Source: Mariannaea sp. PMI_226 (lineage: Eukaryota; Ascomycota; Sordariomycetes; Hypocreales; Nectriaceae). From it: 64,000 bases of DNA. This document shows, in pieces, positions 25,195 to 38,915 of the stretch. The notes under the pieces were generated by a model. It did no database searches. It worked only from the letters and a program-made list of their open reading frames with translations, and had not been told where the DNA came from. The position numbers were made by a program, and so were the translations under genes. Each line of letters opens with the position of its first letter. Position 1 is the first letter of the stretch. The stretch is taken from NCBI GenBank assembly GCA_024336345.1, contig JANFOG010000008.1:2294001-2358000 (forward strand). The letters run 5' to 3'.

Positions 25195-28100
25195 CAAAGT
25201 TAAGGATAAAGTTATTAATATTAATAGGATTTCTTCTTAATACTTTAGGATAAAATATATTAATTTTTATAATTAGCTTTTATTTAAATTATTTTACTTT
25301 CTCCTTAATTACTTTAATATCTTATTTCAGGTTTTATAAAGTTCTAATTCTTGCCTTAATAATCTATTTTATAATGTTAATTTTTTCCTAAAGGATTATT
25401 TTTTAAATAAAAATCTTTTTTTAAGGGATAATAAAGCTTTATATTTATATAATAAAAAGAAAGGAGAATATTTATATAATGCTCTAAGGGTAGCTCTATT
25501 TACTAATAATATAGCTAACAGCTTCTTTAGCTATTATTTTAATTTAATAATATAGCTTTTTTAAAAGATATTAATAAAGCTTATATAGCCTAATTTTATA
25601 ATACTATTTACCGTTAAATTATATATTAATATAAAGATAATTATTATTTTTAAATAATTTAGGATATTAATAAAATCCTTCTTTTCTTTTTTATTATTAT
25701 TAATAATAATAAGCTTAGGCATATTTTATTATTTTAGAAGGTTTTTAATAAATTCCTTTATAGTTAAAATATTTAAAGATTAAATAGGCTTAGCCTTTAT
25801 TTACCCTATTAGATTATATCTAGCCTTTAGTAAATATTAGAATTTATAGACTAGTAGTATATATTAAGTATTTATATATATATTTATTATTAAATAATAG
25901 GGGATAATTAATATTACTTTTTCTTTTAGCTAATGGGCTAAATGCTCGTAATAAATTATATAAATCTATATAGCTTTTTTAATATTTATTTATAATAATG
26001 GCTATATATATCTTTTCTAAAGGATTCTAATAATTAAGTTTTATCCTTAATAATCTATACTAATATAGGATTATTTAATTAATTGATTTCTAACCTATTG
26101 GCTATTTATAATTAATATTAACATTTAGTATTCCCTTTTTAGGTATTTTTATATCTTCTTTTTAAATAAAATACTAAAATGCTTTTTAATATAATCTCTA
26201 GTATTTATATACTATAATATTATTAGGCTTATCTTAATATAATAATACATAATTAAGATTTTAAAGATAATTTTTATATTTATTTAATAATTAGTTTTTC
26301 TTAATAAAGTATTAAGGGTTTTAATAATTAATTAGTTTTTTTAACTTTAACCTTCTTAATTTAATCTAAATATATATTAATAAATTACTTTATATTGCCC
26401 TCAATTACTATATCTACTTAATTAAATAATCTTATATATTTCTTTAATAGGCTATTAGCTATAGTATTTTTCTTTTCTTTTATATATTAAATAGTAAAGT
26501 TATATAATAAAATATAATTAATTTATTAAATAATATAAATATTAGGAATATTATTAGCTTTATTTTTTAATTAGCTAAATAAAATTAGGGAATCTATTTT
26601 TAAAATAAATAAAATATTATAGATTATATTTTAAAGTCTTTTTATAATATATAAAACTTTTTTATATTCTTTTTTAATAATATTATAATTATGGTTAGTA
26701 TTAGTTTATAAGCTAAATTTAAATGAAATTAAGTATCTTTTTTCTTTTAAGATTTATATAAAAATATATCCCTATTTATTAAGGTTAATATTAATTATAA
26801 AGATAATCTTTCTTATTATTTTTAAATAATCTACAGTTATTAGAATTAATATAAAAAGGAGTTTCTCCTTAAGGATCTTTATTATTTTAGCTTATTCTTA
26901 TCTTTATATAAATTTAATATCTTTTTTAAAAAAATAAAAGAAGGGTTTAATTAGGGATATATAGTGTTTAATCTAATATTAATAATATCCTATAATATTT
27001 AGAAAAGACCTTACTTTTATTATTAAATTATAATCCTTTTATTTTATAATCTTAATAATCTTTACTTTTTTCTAAAGACCTCCTATAAATATTATAAATA
27101 TAGTTAATTATTATTATTAAAGATTAATAGAATTAACACTTTATAGCTAATATTATATAGCTAGCTAATTCTATATTAATAAGGGTCTTATTTATATTAA
27201 TAAGGTATTTTAAAATATATTTTTAAATATTTAGGAAGGATTCTTTATTATTATAAATAATAATTTGTTTTTTAATAATAATATGATTTTAGAAAATTAA
27301 GCTATAAAGTTAATAACTCCTTAAGGGAGTATATATATTTTAAATATGCCTAAAGGAATATGAAATATAATTAAATTTTTATTTTTATTTATTAATATAA
27401 TCTAATTATATTTAGAGAAAAAGTTAAATAATATTAATATTTTAAATATAATTATATTAATAAAAAACTTATTTACTAATAGTAAATTAAAGCTATTATA
27501 AAGTATATAAGTATTTATATAAATAGCTAAATTAATAAATTAAAAATTTTCATCTTTCTTTATTATTAATATAAATAGATTTTAATATATTTTATAATTT
27601 TTCTTTAAAATCTTTTATTTTATTCTGTTTTTTAAAAGGGCTATAATTTTTTTTTCTAAGCCCTTAGGAATAAAGATATTATTAGTCTATTAGGCTTTAT
27701 ATAACACTACTTTTAAAACTTATAAAGGGATAATAATAGGGTTTAATTAAGTATAATTTTTAAAATTCTAAATAAAAATAGCTTTTTTATTATATAAGAT
27801 TATTTAAAAGATATTTTGTTTTTCTAAAATAAGAAATCCCTTTACTTAATTTATTAAGATTTATAATCTTTTCTTTATTAATTTTAATCTTTTTTTAAAT
27901 AATAAAAACTTTAGGATTATAAAGCCAATATATTTAGAGTCCTTTTATATAAAATTAAGGATTTTATTTTACTTTTTTTTTTGCTTTAGTAAAGGTTATT
28001 TTTGAAAGTTAATTTATTTAATAAAATATTATCCTTAGGATAAATTTTAATATTTTTTTATTTATAAAGGGTATTAACTTTTACATTAATAAAATAGATT

Positions 28101-28796
28101 CTTTTATTACTATATTTATTCTTTTTTTCTTCATCTTTATTAATTTAATTTCTTTGATAATACTAGCTAATATTATAAAATAATATCTAATTATATTCTT
28201 AATTATAATATAGATAATTCTATTTATATTTCTTTTATAAAATGTTAAATAAAAAAGATATTATTATTAACTTTAAGAGGTAAATCATTTTAATAATCCC
28301 CTATTAACTATTTTTTAATAAATATTTAAAATATGATACCCTATTTAAAAATATAAAGTATTTCTTAATTAATAATATTTACTTTTGGGATTATAAGGCT
28401 AGTCTCTTTAAAATATAAATACAAGAATATTTAATCTTTTTAAAATTAGTAATTAAATATTGAATTTATAGCTTTAATAAATAATATATTTAAAATAAAA
28501 AGAATAAAGATTATATTATTAAATACTATATATATTCTGGTTTTTATATAATTACTGCTTAAAAATAGAGCTATAATAATTGTTCCTATTATATAAATAG
28601 ATTTATTAAAATATATATAGATTTAGATATTAATCTCTTTAATATTTAATTAATATTATTTTATAATCTTATTAAAGATAATATTATCTTTAGATCTTAA
28701 GTTTATAAAGGCTTAAATAAAAAGTCTATTTTTTATTTTTATTTTTAATATTAATATTAAGCATTTTTACTTTTAAGATATAATTTTAATAATATT

Positions 28797-28830
<34 letters not shown>

Positions 28831-28832
28831 TT

Positions 28833-28866
<34 letters not shown>

Positions 28867-28868
28867 TT

Positions 28869-28902
<34 letters not shown>

Positions 28903-29042
28903 TTTATAATAATAATAATAATAATAATAATATTTATAATAATAATAATAATAATAATATTTACAATAATAATAATAATAATATTATTTATAATAATAAT
29001 AATACTAATAATATTTATAATAATAATAATAATAATAATATT

Positions 29043-29078
<36 letters not shown>

Positions 29079-32020
29079 TATTATTTAATTAAATAATAAT
29101 TAAGGTATAATATTTTTTTTTATATTAATATTATTAATTAGTTCTATTTTTTTAATTTCTTTTATTTAAAAATATTAATTAGGCTTTAATAAACTATTAA
29201 TAAGGCGGTCTTATAAATTTAATATAATAGGCTAGAAGATATAAATAGTATTTATATTATATTTTTTAGCTATTTATTTAAAATATAAATTGCTATTTAT
29301 TTAATTAAATAATTTTATAAATATTATTTTAATTATTATTTATTTATTAACCTTATAGATTTTCTTCTTTTATTTAATAAACTTAATATTATTTATTTTA
29401 ATTATTATTATTTAGTATTTATTCATAATATATTAGGCTAAATTAGGGATAAGTTTTATAATTATAAGGATTATTAGGGTAATCTTTTTAGTTTAATTTT
29501 ATTAAGTATTATTATAAAAGCTTTATATAATAGGTTTATAAAATTAAAGATTGCTTTTCTAAATTCTCTATCTATAATAAGCTAATTATAAATCTTTTTT
29601 TAATTTAAAATATATAGGGGCTAAATTATAGGAGCTTTTCTAGCTATAAATTATAAGATCTTTTTTCTTATTAAGGATTCTAATTTATTTATAATAAAGG
29701 TTATTTAATTAGTTTAAAGGTAAATATTAATAAATATTATATCCTTTCCTAATTTAATAAATAATATTTATATAAGCTTAAAAATAGTTTTAATTTAATA
29801 TAATTAATAGAAATTATTAAAGTAATTAGTTCTTAATTAATATATAAGAGATATAAATCTAAAAGGCCTATTTTTATATCTTTAGATTTTTATAAATAAG
29901 ATAAGGGTATTAACTTTTTTAACTTCTTTAAGATTATATAATATCTTAAATTAGCTAATCTATTAAGCTAATAAATAAGCAATCTTCTAATTAATAAAAA
30001 GTAATAAGGTTTTAGGTGAATATAAGTTAATTAAAAAGGGATTATTTATTTAAATTATCTTTTTATAATATAAAAAATGATCTTTATATTATAAATAATA
30101 AATCCCTTCTTAAAATCTATTTTATATTAATTATATTTATTTAGAAAATAATTAATATTTTTATAATAAGAATATCTCCTCTAGGGTCTATTTTAGAATT
30201 CTATAATATATATAAATATATTATTATTTATTTAATTAAATAATTCTAAGGTTATATAGTTAATATTAATATTACTAAAGATTATATTTGCTTTTTTTCT
30301 AATTCTTTTTTTATTTAATAATTATTAAATTTATTTAATATAAGACTTTTTGAATTTAATAATATAAATCTTTATTTATTCAAGTTCTTATATTAGGTTA
30401 TTTATAATCTTACTTTTTTTTTAATTTTCTTACCTAAAGAGAAATGGAGCTAAAATAAATAGCCTATTATATAAAGGTAGGTTAAATAAAAGAGAAGTTT
30501 AAATTAAAATTATATTTCTTTAGGGCAAATATATTAATATTTTTTTTAATTCTATCTTTATCTTAATATGATTCTTAATAAATTAATATAAATCTAAATA
30601 TATATATTTTTTTAAATATTAAGGTAATTTTAAATTATAAATATAAATATTCCTTAAGACTTTTTTTAATATTATATTTAATAAAATCGTTATTTAATAA
30701 ATATTATTTTATTTAATAATATGTATTTTATAAATTAAATATAAATATTTATTTAATTATTAAAATAAATATTATAAAAAGATATTATTTTTTAAATAAT
30801 TAATATTTATATAATTTAGTTTATTATTTAGGGTTTTAAGCTAATTAAGATTTTAATTCTTAAGAATAATTAAAAGATTCTTTTTTACTTTTTTTCAAAA
30901 AATAGCCTTTAATATAATATTGGATTTAATTATATATAGAATTATAAATAAAGAAATTTAAAAGAACTTATTAATTTTCTATTATTTAATATAAAAAGTA
31001 TTATTTATAAATATTTTATAAGCTTTTAGGAATTTAATAATATTTTAATTTTAAAATTACTTAAAAAATAGTATTAAAAGATATTTAGCTCTATTATTAT
31101 TAATAATATATTCTAAAGCTTTAAAAAAACCATCTTTAGATTATTCTTTTAATATTTCTAAACTAACTTTTATTAATATTAATATTATTAACCTAAAGCT
31201 AACTATATTATTAAAATTAAATATTTAATATTATTATTAAATAGCTTTTTAAATCTTATTAATTTATTTATTAGAATCTATTCTTATTAATTTTTAAACT
31301 ATTTTATAATTAAATTTATTTAATTTATTTAAAAATAATTAATTAAATAATTTCTAATCTTCTAAAATAGATTTTATAAAAATAGCTAATAATAGCCTAG
31401 CTATTTTTAACTAAAAATGCTATTATTTAAAGCTTAATTATATTATTTAAATAATAATTTTATTTAATAAAATAAAGCTTTTTTTAAAATAAATTATAAA
31501 GATTAATATAAATATAATAATTAAGCTATATATAATTATTTCCAATAATATTATCTAAATATTAAAATATATTTTAGCTTTTTAAATAAATATTTTAACT
31601 TTATAAAATACTTTTAATTTTAATTATAATTTTAAAAATATTAAAATTATTTAGTTAATTAATAAAATATTATTTAATATATTTATTAAATTTATAAATA
31701 TTTTTTTAATTAATATAAATATTAATTATTATAATATAAATATTTAATTTTAATAGCTTATATTAATAATATTTTATATTAATAATAATTATTTTAATTA
31801 ATAATAATATAAAATAAATAAATAATATTTTATATAAATTTAACTATTTTTTATTAATTTCTTAATTATTATTTAAAAATCTAATATTATTTAACTTTAG
31901 AGAAAATTAAATAAGTTTTTTAAAATTAATTAAATCCCTATTATTAATTAAACTTAATAAATCTTAATTATTTTATATATTTCTTTTTTTTATAATATTT
32001 TTATTTTTAATTTTTATATA
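25195..32020. repeat. About 7 kb of A+T-rich DNA without genes
   Basis: No gene and no recognisable domain on either strand. Base composition and the lack of CpA-type dinucleotides are as in the other RIP-mutated blocks, so it is probably one or more old retroelements. The triplet repeat at 28790-29085 is the only strongly structured part. Confidence 0.4.
28790..29085. repeat. Long (AAT)n triplet array
   Basis: Almost 300 bp of aat triplets broken at regular distance by atattt, giving about eight blocks of 5-11 triplets. The blocks look like a compound repeat in which a longer unit containing an (AAT)n core was itself duplicated. Confidence 0.85.
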
Positions 32021-32886
32021 TTTATTTATTTAATAATACTCTATAGATTTATATAAATAGATAATACTTCTATATTATATAAATAATAAAAAAACTATAT
32101 TAATTAAAGCTAAATAAAAACCTCTATTCTTTCTAGGCAGGCCTAATGTAAGCCCCTTATATTAGCTCTTTAGGTTTAGATTTTACTTTATAACTAAAGC
32201 TAAAATTATATACTATTTTACAACCAATAAGCTAGTGTGGGTATATTACTCTCTCTACTTAATAGCACTATATACTTATTGCATATTTATATTAGGTTTG
32301 GTGCTCCTATATTATTTCTTTATCTTCCCATTTGCTCCATTTTATTCCTAATTTCCTATAGGTGGGTCCAGCGTGGGTTCTATTTGTTTAACAATCACGC
32401 CTAATAATATATAGATTAACAGCCAATATCGCTAGCTATATTAATTTATTATCATCTAGGATATTAATTAATAATTCTTTATTTTCCTTTTTCTCTTTTC
32501 TTTTCTTTCTTCTTTATTGGGTTCTATATATTAATTGCCTTACCCTCTATTTAAATTCGCCATACTAACTTAACTATTTTATAAAATATATTTCAAATAA
32601 AGCTCCATATTTTATATCTCCTTATTCTTATTAATTCACTATAGCTAACTGATTTTCAATTTATATATACCTCATTCCCAGGGCGGGCCCGACCTGCTCA
32701 CATCTCTATAATCCGATCGACCGCTTTCCCGCCGCCAACGGCGATGAAGAGAGCAATAGCCCGACTTGACCTCTAGCAGCGGTATATTTTCATTATGTTT
32801 CCACCGCGGGTTTGCTGCTATATCTCTGACCTTACCTGCTAGCTCCCCCCTTCCACTGATCCGATTCCGTCCACCGGGACGACGAT
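32021..32886 (-). mobile_element. LINE copy 3: inverted 3'-end fragment
   Basis: Reverse complement of the last 850 bp of the two long LINE copies (about 39815-40681 and 44475-45333). The shared 3' terminus (tattattaaataaataa in element orientation) lies at its left end. Homology stops at about 32886, after ccgtccaccgggacgac, so it is 5'-truncated, as usual for LINE insertions. It is more mutated at the terminal end than the other two: the gggcccgc repeat of the others is degraded here. I could not fix a target duplication. Confidence 0.8.
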
Positions 32887-33888
32887 TTTGGTTTTTATAA
32901 TAATATAAAAGTATTATCTTCTAATTAATTAAATAATATTTAATTAATTAGAAAACTTATCTTCCTATTATAATCTCTAAATTTATTAGGAGAAAACCCT
33001 ATATTTAAAAATACTTATAAAGCAGGTCTTGTAATATAGGAAAATGATATATAAAATAGTTATAATAGGAGGTCTGGGATGGCTATACTATAAATCCAAA
33101 AAGAAATGGAAATTAGCTAATTAAATTAAATAAAAATAAAGAGAATTATTTAATTAAATAATATTATAAATTATAAATTATAAAAAAAATTAAGAAATTA
33201 AAATAAAAATAAAATATATTTAATACTATAAAAATACCTTATTTATATTATTTTATAATTATTTTATAAAGCTTATAATTATAAATATAAGCTACTTAAA
33301 ATATAATAAATAAAGTAAAAAATGTATTAAATAATATAAATTATTAATATTAAAAAAGTAAATTTTTCCTTTAATATAATAGTTAGTTAATATAATAATT
33401 TAACTTATAGTTTATAATTTATAATATATTTAAAATTATATATAGTTTTTAAATATATTAATTTAAACTAAATTATAGCTATAGTTACTAAACTTAAATT
33501 ACAAACTTTAAATTATAATTATAACCTTAATTATAAATTTTAATTAAACTTACTATACTTTTATTATAAGATTATAAAGATTATAATTTAATAAAGGCAT
33601 TTTATAAGCTAATCTATTATTCTATTAATCTATTTTTTTATAATAATCTTACTTTAGATTTATTATAATTATATTATTATTATTTTAAATATAGCCTTTA
33701 TATATATTATTTTTTAATTAAATTATATACTTAAATTTAATAATAATATAATATTAACCTTAAGCTAAATTATTTATAAAAAGTAATTTAATTTATTAAG
33801 ATTATAATTTATTTTTTAATATTTTATATTTAGTCCTTTATTTAATTATATAAAATCTAATATATTATTTTAATTATTATAAATAATA
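32887..33888. repeat. A+T-rich spacer with a decayed hAT end
   Basis: No gene. About 33385-33532 resembles the right terminal block of the hAT elements (compare 12190-12273) with most G/C lost, ending ttataattataacctta. The last 14 bp (33875-33888, tattataaataata) are the target duplication of LINE copy 1. Confidence 0.5.
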
Positions 33889-34006
33889 CAAAGTCAATCT
33901 TTTTGCCTAATAAGACCAGTTCTTGTTACTGCAACCCCAATCTGCCCCAAAAACCCCTCTCTGACAAGAGAATTGAAATCTATAGGTCCTAAAGGGCCCA
34001 GAACCG

Positions 34007-35215
34007 ATGGTACATCGGGGCCGCGGCGAAGATACGGCGGCATTGCCAATGGTGATTGATTCTGGCTGTCGTGGCTTAAGCCAAAGTGCATATAACCCCC
34101 TATTTAATGAAAGCCAGTTTAACAACCGGGCCAATAATGGACCCGCAGTGGCAGCAAACATGAATCTAGTCGAAGACAAAGAAAAAGAAGTGTATAATAT
34201 TATTGTTGGAATTATCCCCCCAAACCTTATGGACCAAATCTGGACTGCTATGTAGAAATACGCTAACTAACGCGAGATGTGTGCCCGAGCCTTGCCTAAC
34301 GCGGAGATGATTCGGTTAATGGAAGACAGAATCGCCATAACCATTACTGCAGCCATCAATATAGTAGTTATAGCAGCCCTAGGAAACCCCCAAATGATAA
34401 CTAGCAGCAATAACTTCAGGCCCTCCTACGCCTCTGTAGCCTCTTGTAGTATAAATCCCCCTATTAGCGGAAATAGTGAGCAATTGACGTGGAGCCATAT
34501 CGAGAGAGAAGTTACTATATGAACAAAAGATATACTATTAAATATAAGCAATAGAATACCAATGGATATAGTCCAGGCGGCGAATATAGCCTGAGGCAAT
34601 ATTGATATGCTCATAGCATGGCGCCTACCCAATGGAGATATAGTCCTCACATTTATAATATTAAATAAAACTAAGAGCTATAATACCCTCGATTGGGTTG
34701 AAAAAGCCTTTAGAATTAATATAATATTTGCCCCCCCTACCTTCACTATAATCGCAAAGGGGGTCTAAATTACATCTATCCCTAATAATATTAACACCCT
34801 TATTAAGAAAATTAATAAATTAAATAACTTAAAGATCATCCTAATGAAGAAAACTAGGGGCCGATCTGGGGCCACCCCAAGAATAAATCTAATCCTCCAT
34901 ATAGCCTCAATTCATAAAGCAAATTGATTATATAATAATGGCCTACTTTTAGATGCTAAACTTTTTAATTACAAACCATTTAATAAAAACCTCTGCTCAA
35001 TATAATACTATAATTACTTTAAATTTAGATATATTACTAGAAATTATAAGGCGCCCCCAACATATAGCCGCTGTGGAGGAGCAGTATATGAAAATTGCCC
35101 AGTATAACAAAAAGAAATCCCACATTGCTGCCCCTTATATAAAGGAGACTACTTAATATAGAGTTGAGACTACCCCATGGCAAAAGCACATTAAGATTGA
35201 ATAAAATAAGATTAT
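34007..35215 (+). pseudogene. LINE copy 1 ORF1 (gag-like, zinc knuckles), broken
   Basis: One frame can be followed from MVHRGRGEDTAALPM at 34007 across stops at 34253, 34268, 34517 and others to about 35215. Near the end, around 34990-35150, a CCHC-type zinc-knuckle region is visible (APPTYSRCGGAVYENCPV, then PHCCPLYKGD). Several expected Cys are Tyr (TGT/TGC to TAT/TAC). This matches the nucleocapsid-like end of Tad/I-clade LINE ORF1 proteins, which bind the element RNA. The N-terminus may lie further upstream in a frame I could not follow. Confidence 0.7.
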
Positions 35216-35339
35216 TTAGACCAACCCCTAAGATATTAAAAACGAAATAATAGCACTAAACTAACATAGACCTTTACTATACCTAATATAAGCAGCTCAT
35301 AACCTTCTAAAAGGCCGGGACCTGGATGCCCAGTAGGAT

Positions 35340-38300
35340 CGGTAAATAAAAGCTAATGTATTTCAATTGCTACTCCCCCAAGCCGGGGCCGATCCCCAGG
35401 CGAAACAAGATCGTCCTCTCCTCTATCTACTATATCCTTCCCATTATAGAACTAAGATATAGATACTATATTGGAATACACAATGGAAACCAGCGCTCAT
35501 ACATCTAGCGCTATGGGCCTGCAGCAAATACAATATGATCACATTACTTAAACTAACAACCTCACAACCAATAGGCGCCCCAACATGCCCAAAAAGAGCA
35601 AACTACTATATAATATATACCAGCGGACAAGCCATACTCTATATTCACAAGCGCCACGGGCCTAAGTTGTGGACTCACCAATTAGGCGAGGATTGGGCAG
35701 AAGTTAACTTCCTCAATCTAGCAAAAAGAATTATAGTACTATATAACCCCCCCGAAAGTGGGGGCATATTGTTAGCAATATGGGCACTACACTCCATTGA
35801 ACCTAATAACAATATTATTATAGTTGGGGACTTTAACTATTATTACCCCCTATAGGATATATACAATAGGCATACAAGGGGCAGCGATGACCTCTTGGAG
35901 GAAGCGCTATAGCTTTAAGTTAAACTCATTATACTATATAATATAGCCACCCGGGCCGCCTACAGTAATCGAAATAGCACATTAGATCTTATGTAATTAA
36001 GTGAAGGATTATATATAAGATATTAAGGAATAGACTATAATCTCAATAGGTCGGACCACTTCTCGCAGGTAATCCGACTTAGGGCCAATATTATATTACC
36101 ATAAGACCTAAATGAACAATTTAACTAGAAGATAATAGATATAAAAGCTATACTTAGAGAAGCAATAATATAGCTGCAGTGGACCCAAGGCGAGATCACT
36201 ATAGAGGAATAGATTGATAGGGCAATAGATTGGCTTATAGAATGCCTCTACCAAATAGCAGCCTTTGCAACCCCGCGGCGAAAGCATAGCGGACCCAGCC
36301 GGAACCTATGGTGGATGAAGAAGATAGTAGTAGCAATAAGGCAACTTAAGCAAGCATAAAGACAATTCCAGCACACTAGAAGCCCAATGGACTGACGATC
36401 CCTTCTTGAAGCTAGCACGCACTAGGACCGATATGTGGCCAACGCGCGCCGCGCAGCCTGGAGGGAAACCCTAATAGATACATCAAAACCCGGCCTACTT
36501 AGGTTTTGGAAACTCGAACGTTAGGCCCGACTCCATAGTGGCATCACGCCGAAACCACCGCAAATCCCACCCCTAAACAGACCCAACCTACAACCTGCCA
36601 CAATCCACAAGGAGAAAGCAGAAACCTTCACATAGCAATTCTTCCCACAACCCCAACTGGGCGCTGACCCTCTAGACCCCGAAGAACCAGACCTCCCCTT
36701 ATGACCTGCCCCAAAGGAGGGCCTGATGCGGGCCCAAATTAACACCTAAAAAACAATAAATATACTAAAGAACATCCAATTATAAAAAGCCACAGGAGAA
36801 GATAGCATCCCAGCCGATTTCCTAAAAGCCTATAAAGAACCACTTATAACCTTCTTTATAAAGTTAGTAAATGCTAACATTACTATAGGCTATTTCCCAA
36901 ATCACTTCCATAATGCAAATATATTAATTATCCTAAAGCTAAACAAAACCCCAGAAGTACAACATACAGCAGCCAGCTGGAGACCAATATTACTGCTTAA
37001 TATACTGGGAAAGGTTATTAAGATAGTAATAGCAAAATGCATTATAGCCAAGGTAGAGGCAAAGGGGTTCTTCCCAAAGGGCCAAATGGGCAATAGAAAG
37101 AAGAGATCTACAGAACTAGCACTAGCTATAACCATTAAAGCTATGCGAGCAGCATGAAGCCAAGGCAGACTAATATCACTACTATAGCTTAACTTCACTA
37201 GCACATTTGATTTAATAGATCACACCAGATTGATCGCAATGCTATATAAATTAGGATATCCAACTTAAATACTAAACTAGCTTGCTAGCTACCTTACTGC
37301 ACATATAGCATAGATCTGATTTGATAGCAAATTATTAGCACTATTTAATATTAAAGTAGGGGTATCCCAAAGATTATCACTATCCCCTATACTCTTTATT
37401 CTATTTATTAGCACCCTATATAAGGCACTGGAAGCAGCCCTAGGGACTATAGTAATTGGCTTTGCGGATAATATAAATATCCTAGCATTTGGACAAAATA
37501 TATAGAAGACTTACACCCAACTCAAGGCCGCCTAGGAGATATATAATAATTGGGCAAAGGAAAATGGGATGGTGTTTAAATATAATAAGGCTAAACTCCT
37601 CCATTTTACAAAAAGACAAACAGCAGACCTAATATACGCCTAACTTGGAACTAATATAATAAAACCAGTTGAGTCTTGCCGCTTTCTGGATCTATATATA
37701 CACCGCAAGCTGCTATGGGGACCATACTGTAAAGAACTAATAGGGAAACTCAAGCGCCAGCGCCAGGCCCTTACCGCTATTGTGGCAAGTATATGGGGAA
37801 TCTAACTCAAAGCCGCCAGAACAATCTATATATAGATCATTAGGTTGACCATAGCATATAGTGCCAATATATATTATAAACCCACCCCGCCTGGAGGAAA
37901 GCCAGCAGGGCTCATAAGAGCGCTTGCAATAGAGCAGAGTCGGGCCCTCCGTGTAGTAGAAGGGGCATATAAGGCAATACTAGCATAACTATTGAAAAGC
38001 AAGCTTAGCATAATATTACTAAATATATATCTAAATCAACACACAACAAGTTTCTATAACCGCCTTAAGAACTAAAGAATAAAAGTGCTAATATATAAAG
38101 TGTTTATAATAATAATGAGGTGGGTTTATAGAAGGAAACAAATAGGCCCCTGGAGGCAACTAATGTAAAAGCAAAAGAAATGGCTAGCCCAATAGCTACC
38201 TAACAGCATAACCACAGCAAATAAGAAGATTATTAAGGAATGAGCAAGGGAGAAATAGAAAGCTCGCTGGGATTAATGCTTCTTTAAGTTAAGGGCAAGA

Positions 38301-38915
38301 TAATTACAAAATAGGGTCAAACTAGCAGAAAGTTACCCCCTATTCTCCAATAAGAAAGTCACAAAGCTTTATAAAGGATTACTAAAGTATAAGAGCTCTA
38401 TACTAATTTAACTACACATTAAACAATTAGGACTCAAGAGCTTCCTATTCTAATAGCATATGCTTAATGTAGAATTGCCATAATGCCAGTGCGAAGCCAA
38501 AAAAACAGCAGATTACATTATTATCTTCTGCCCAAAATATAAAAAATAATATACCTAAATTATATGCCCACTATAAAACCAATGTAAATTGGGAAATTAA
38601 TTATTAAAACCTAAGAGTATATACACTATAGTTAGGTAATTTTTATAATTAGGAATTATCCCCCATTTTATATTAGCATTATAATTCCAGCAAGAATATA
38701 ATGGGGATATAATAAGTCTAAATTAAAAGGGAATTGAATAATATATAAATAGAATTATAAATACTTTAACTCCCTCCATAAAGAAGAGAAGCCAATACAC
38801 CTAGAAAAACCCCTATAAGGGGGGGAAAAAACCAGCCTATATACATAATCCCACCTCAGGCCTAATGCTACCGCGCCGCCCGCCCCTACCTATCCCTATT
38901 CCTCCATATAATTAG
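35340..38915 (+). pseudogene. LINE copy 1 ORF2 (endonuclease / reverse transcriptase), broken
   Basis: A single frame with many internal stops. Endonuclease part: YIHKRHGPKLW near 35650 and the IVGDFN motif near 35820. The N-terminal endonuclease motifs are not clear, so the true start is uncertain. Reverse transcriptase: about 36760-37520, with QMGNRKKRSTELAL, FDLIDHTRLI, SPILFILFISTLYKAL and a GFADNINILAF box in place of F/Y-A-D-D, the second catalytic Asp being Asn (GAT to AAT). C-terminal Cys/His motif near 38480-38550 (CQCEAKKTADYIIIFCPKY). Stop TAG at 38913-38915. The family makes the target nick and copies the RNA by target-primed reverse transcription; this copy cannot. Confidence 0.85.

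Noticed and set aside
28790..29085. Possible CRISPR-like array because of regular spacing
   Set aside because: The units are triplet microsatellite blocks without distinct spacers, in a eukaryotic genome.
33894..34179. Overlapping minus-strand frames at the LINE 5' end
   Set aside because: They oppose the gag-like ORF1 frame, which has zinc-knuckle evidence. The minus frames have none.
36521..36745. Minus-strand frame opposite LINE ORF2 (also at 41266-41469)
   Set aside because: It mirrors a conserved plus-strand coding region, is short, and differs in extent between copies. Unlike the 825-nt antisense frame, it is explained by the sense coding sequence.
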